From: an uncultured Kiloniellaceae bacterium
GTDB taxonomy: Bacteria; Pseudomonadota; Alphaproteobacteria; Kiloniellales; Kiloniellaceae
Assembly (NCBI GenBank): GCA_947500035.1
Contig: CANMQP010000010.1
Span: 486,632-550,631, forward strand
Direction: 5' to 3'
Length of the DNA: 64,000 bases
The translations under genes were made by a program, and so were the position numbers. Shown piece after piece: positions 61,949 through 64,000 of this stretch. Under the pieces are notes generated by a model, which was not told the origin of the DNA, did no database searches, and saw only the letters and a list, made by a program, of their open reading frames with translations. Numbering within the stretch: position 1 is the first letter of the stretch; each line of letters starts with the position of its first letter.

Positions 61949-62353
61949 TTATTTGACCTTCGCGACGCCCAGGCCGACGTCGAACTTTTCACACCAGACC
62001 CAGACTTCATTGTAGTCGGAGGGATTGATGCTGGCCGGCAGCTTGTAGACCTGCTTGCCCTTGAGCTTGTTCAGCTTGGTAAAGATCGTGCCTTTTGAAT
62101 AGCCGTTATTACCGAAAGCGATTTTGGGATCCGGTGCGCCATCCAGTTCGAAATCCTCACTGAGAGTCAATGTGTAGCCGTCACCGGTTTTCACGATCTC
62201 GAAGGAGCCGGTCACGGTGTGATCGTTTGTTCCGGTAAAGTTGCCCGTAATGCCGTGCCCGTCGGCGAAGGAGGCGGTGCCGCCCAGAGTCAGGGTCGCG
62301 GTTGCAAGTAAGGCGACGGCGAGGGTGGCCCGGATGAAATGAAGGGCTTTCAT
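61949..62353 (-). CDS. Secreted DM13-domain protein
   Basis: A 134-residue protein with a signal peptide (about 1-30, LAVALLATATLTLGGTASFA). It then consists of one DM13 domain: HTVTGSFEIVKTGDGYTLTLSEDFELDGAPDPKIAFGNNGYSKG, ending VYKLPASINPSDYNEVWVWCEKFDVGLGVAKVK. The one conserved cysteine (WCEKF) is typical. DM13 domains are proposed to be redox or heme-linked electron-transfer modules, not yet proven. It diverges from a TetR gene, with operator-like dyads between them. Confidence 0.88.
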   Translation of the reverse strand: MKALHFIRATLAVALLATATLTLGGTASFADGHGITGNFTGTNDHTVTGSFEIVKTGDGYTLTLSEDFELDGAPDPKIAFGNNGYSKGTIFTKLNKLKGKQVYKLPASINPSDYNEVWVWCEKFDVGLGVAKVK

Positions 62354-62414
62354 GATTTTGTTCTCCTTGGTTTATCTCTTGTGGCTTGAAATCTCGAGTG
62401 CGTGCATTGAATTT

Positions 62415-62430
62415 TTGACTGTTCGGTCAT
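62415..62430. promoter_or_regulatory. Operator-like dyad 1 (DM13 side)
   Basis: TTGACTGTTCGGTCAT, an imperfect dyad of the form TGAC-Y-GT/AC-R-GTCA, 62 bases before the DM13 start. It shares its arms with the dyad at 62485-62500, as expected for two binding sites of one TetR protein. Confidence 0.6.
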
Positions 62431-62484
62431 AAATTAGTGCTGCGAACCCTGTTTGCTCTGGGTCTGAAGGGTTAAATGATGTTT

Positions 62485-62500
62485 TTGACCGTACAGTCAA
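62485..62500. promoter_or_regulatory. Operator-like dyad 2 (TetR side)
   Basis: TTGACCGTACAGTCAA, a near-perfect 16-base dyad (seven of eight arm positions), 19 bases before the TetR start codon. It likely lies on the regulator's own promoter, giving autorepression. Confidence 0.7.
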
Positions 62501-62518
62501 TAAGTGGATTGATCACAG

Positions 62519-63151
62519 ATGAGTGAAGTTGTTTCAATTGGGCGCCCCCGAAAGTTCGACGAGCGGGAGGTGCTGATCGCCGTGATGGATGTCTTTTGGG
62601 AGAAAGGCTTTGAAGGTACAGCCATGAGCGATCTGGTCGAGGCGACCGGGTTGAAGAAAGGCAGCCTTTACGGCGCTTTTGGCGACAAGCGCGCGCTCTA
62701 CCTGAAAGCGCTGGTCTTTTACGACGAAACCGAAGTCGCGGTTGCCGCCGATCTCCTGCGGGGCAGAAATCAGAGTGACGGCCTGTCCGCGCCAGACGCC
62801 GGCTATCAACGCATTGCCGCATTGCTCCAGGCCGTCATTGACGCGGTTGCGGTGCATGGGGATCGGCGCGGGTGCCTGCTCTGCAACGCGGCTGTCGATC
62901 AGGCGCCGTTGGACCCGGCCACCGAGCGAAGTGTGACGGCCAGCCTAGCGACACTGGAAGCCGCTTTTGTCGAGGCGATCCGGGCGATACCTGATCTGAT
63001 CGCCTCCGTGGAGGAGGGGCGCCGAATTGCGCGGCACCTGCAATCCGTGTACTTCGGCATGCGGGTTCTGGCCAAAGCCGGTGCAACGGTGGAGGTTTTG
63101 CAAGATGCCAAAGCCGGCGCGTTGGCCGGGTTGTATCCCCATTCACATTGA
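62519..63151 (+). CDS. TetR/AcrR-family transcriptional regulator
   Basis: A 210-residue repressor. The N-terminal helix-turn-helix (GRPRKFDEREVLIAVMDVFWEKGFEGTAMSDLVEATGLKKGSLYGAFGDKRALY) is typical. The C-terminal ligand-binding part includes GCLLCNAAVDQAPLDPAT, a segment found in the AcrR-like subgroup with a TetR_C domain. Two similar dyads lie between it and the divergent DM13 gene. A GST gene follows 34 bases downstream, so it may control both. The ligand is unknown; thiol-reactive or toxic organics would fit the GST. Confidence 0.92.
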   Translation: MSEVVSIGRPRKFDEREVLIAVMDVFWEKGFEGTAMSDLVEATGLKKGSLYGAFGDKRALYLKALVFYDETEVAVAADLLRGRNQSDGLSAPDAGYQRIAALLQAVIDAVAVHGDRRGCLLCNAAVDQAPLDPATERSVTASLATLEAAFVEAIRAIPDLIASVEEGRRIARHLQSVYFGMRVLAKAGATVEVLQDAKAGALAGLYPHSH

Positions 63152-63184
63152 CAGAAAGTCACGGACTGAAACGAGGTTCGCATT

Positions 63185-63808
63185 ATGACACCCATCCGGC
63201 TCCACGGCGCATCCTACAGCGTCTATACACGCATCGCCCGTCTGGTTCTGGCCGAGTGTGCGCTTTCATACGATTTCCTCGAACTGGACATTTTCGACAA
63301 GGAGAACCTGCCGGCCGGCTATCTCGAGCTGCATCCTTTCAGCAAGATACCGGTATTGGAGCATGGCGAGGTCCGCCTCTTCGAAACGGATGCCATTGCA
63401 CAGTATCTTGTCGCGCTTGCGAAGCAGGAGACGTTGCTTCCTGGAGGAGCTCTCGCCCGGGCGCGTTGTCTCCAACTCATGCGCATCCTGGATAACTATG
63501 CCTATCCGAAGCTTGTTTGGGGTGTCTTTGTCGAGGAGCGGGAGCAGGGAACTTTGCCGGCGGATGCGATCGCCGAGGCCCGGCGGGTTCTTACCGTCCT
63601 GGAGGATCTTGCTGTCGGACCATATATGCACGGTGATGATCTGAGCCTGGCGGATCTCTGGGCTCTGCCAATGCTCACCTACCTAAGATTTGCGCCCAGT
63701 GGGTCCAAACTGCTCTCAAGCTGTCCGAAGCTCTCCAGGTGGCTCGAAGTGATGGTCCAGCGGCCCTCGGTTCAGGCCACGCGGTTTCCGGCCGAGCAAG
63801 AGAGCTAG
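63185..63808 (+). CDS. Glutathione S-transferase family protein
   Basis: A 207-residue GST. The N-terminal thioredoxin-like domain has LHGASYSVYTRIARLVLAECALSYDFLEL, whose Ser/Tyr region is the usual site for thiolate activation, the cis-proline KIPVLEHGEVRLFET and the glutathione-binding Glu-Thr-Asp. An all-helical C-terminal domain follows (SLADLWALPMLTYLRF). It lies 34 bases downstream of the TetR gene on the same strand and is likely cotranscribed. It probably detoxifies an electrophile; substrate unknown. Confidence 0.9.
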   Translation: MTPIRLHGASYSVYTRIARLVLAECALSYDFLELDIFDKENLPAGYLELHPFSKIPVLEHGEVRLFETDAIAQYLVALAKQETLLPGGALARARCLQLMRILDNYAYPKLVWGVFVEEREQGTLPADAIAEARRVLTVLEDLAVGPYMHGDDLSLADLWALPMLTYLRFAPSGSKLLSSCPKLSRWLEVMVQRPSVQATRFPAEQES

Positions 63809-63815
63809 CGCGCTA

Positions 63816-64000
63816 GGGTCCGTACTCAATTAGGTGTTTCCCTGCGTTTTCAGGTGTGATTCGATGATCCAAGTTTCCTAAGTCAGGGAGGATTGGATGG
63901 GACGGCTTTATTGGCTTTCGGATGAGGAGTGGGCGCGGATCGAGCCTTATCTGCCGCGCGGCCGGCGCGGGGCTCATCGTGTAGATGACCGCCGGGTGAT
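63816..64000 (+). mobile_element. IS5-family insertion sequence, left part, cut by window edge
   Basis: Non-coding end sequence beginning at about GGGTCCGTACTC (63816) leads to a transposase frame from the ATG at 63896. Its translation opens MGRLYWLSDEEWARIEPYLP, then RGAHRVDDRRV, the N-terminus of IS5-group DDE transposases. A CTAG lies at 63813-63816 and another inside the GST stop region, which could be a target duplication. The exact end cannot be fixed without the other terminus. Confidence 0.75.
63896..64000 (+). CDS. IS5-family transposase, N-terminal fragment
   Basis: The first 35 codons of a transposase of the IS5 type (motif W-L-S-D-E-x-W-x-x-I-E-P-x-L-P). The DDE catalytic residues lie outside the window, so intactness cannot be judged. 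A GGGAGG ribosome site lies 7 bases before the ATG. Confidence 0.8.

Noticed and set aside
1..64000. CRISPR arrays, prophage or plasmid replication regions
   Set aside because: No regularly spaced repeats, phage structural genes, partition or replication genes were found anywhere in the window.

Overview
The window comes from a high-GC alphaproteobacterium, most likely a marine or saline member of the Rhodospirillales/Rhodovibrionales type. This placement is an inference. It rests on the DUF2336 protein, the DUF2849-CysI-DUF934-CysH sulfur operon with an APS-type CysH, the dihydroorotase with a Q-V-H motif, and three-component TRAP transporters. Almost all of the window is ordinary chromosome with dense, well-formed genes. 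There is no prophage, plasmid region or CRISPR array. The only mobile element is an IS5-type transposase cut by the right edge.

Layout. 1-4940: a methionine operon on the minus strand (ArsR-methyltransferase regulator, metF, metH) with a perfect palindromic operator inside its promoter. 5312-5388: tRNA-Pro(CGG). 5774-9056: a DctP/Q/M TRAP transporter. 9206-14827: a DUF2336 protein, then a TAXI-type TRAP transporter with its universal stress protein. 15349-24984: apt, an amidase, a small secreted protein, two gamma-glutamyltransferase-family proteins, meaB, a membrane pentapeptide-repeat protein and a radical SAM protein. 25064-29555: an RND efflux pump. 29819-32242: creatinase with a divergent LysR regulator. 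32269-38096: ygfZ, a glycosyltransferase, dihydroorotase, an ankyrin protein, a DUF1330 protein and its divergent LysR regulator. 38298-42116: a thiolase / acyl-CoA ligase / twin PCC(DUF296) operon behind a TetR-like operator.

42417-48212 is the most interesting region. It holds a REC-PAS-histidine kinase, a 963-residue hybrid kinase whose membrane domain and layout match RpfC, and, convergent to them, an RpfF-type DSF (cis-2-unsaturated fatty acid) synthase with both catalytic glutamates. This looks like a complete synthase-plus-sensor quorum-sensing module. No RpfG-type HD-GYP regulator is present, and the sensor carries an extra N-terminal membrane segment and a degenerate receiver.

49196-54264: assimilatory sulfate reduction (cysG, DUF2849, cysI, DUF934, cysH, ferredoxin). 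54432-61853: a cytosolic M14 carboxypeptidase, a DMT exporter and a complete Dpp/Opp-type peptide ABC transporter. 61949-63808: a secreted DM13 protein and a divergent TetR regulator sharing two similar operator-like dyads, then a glutathione S-transferase. The methionine operon, the sulfate-reduction operon and the peptide and gamma-glutamyl enzymes give the segment a sulfur and amino-nitrogen flavour, but each block appears to be its own transcription unit.
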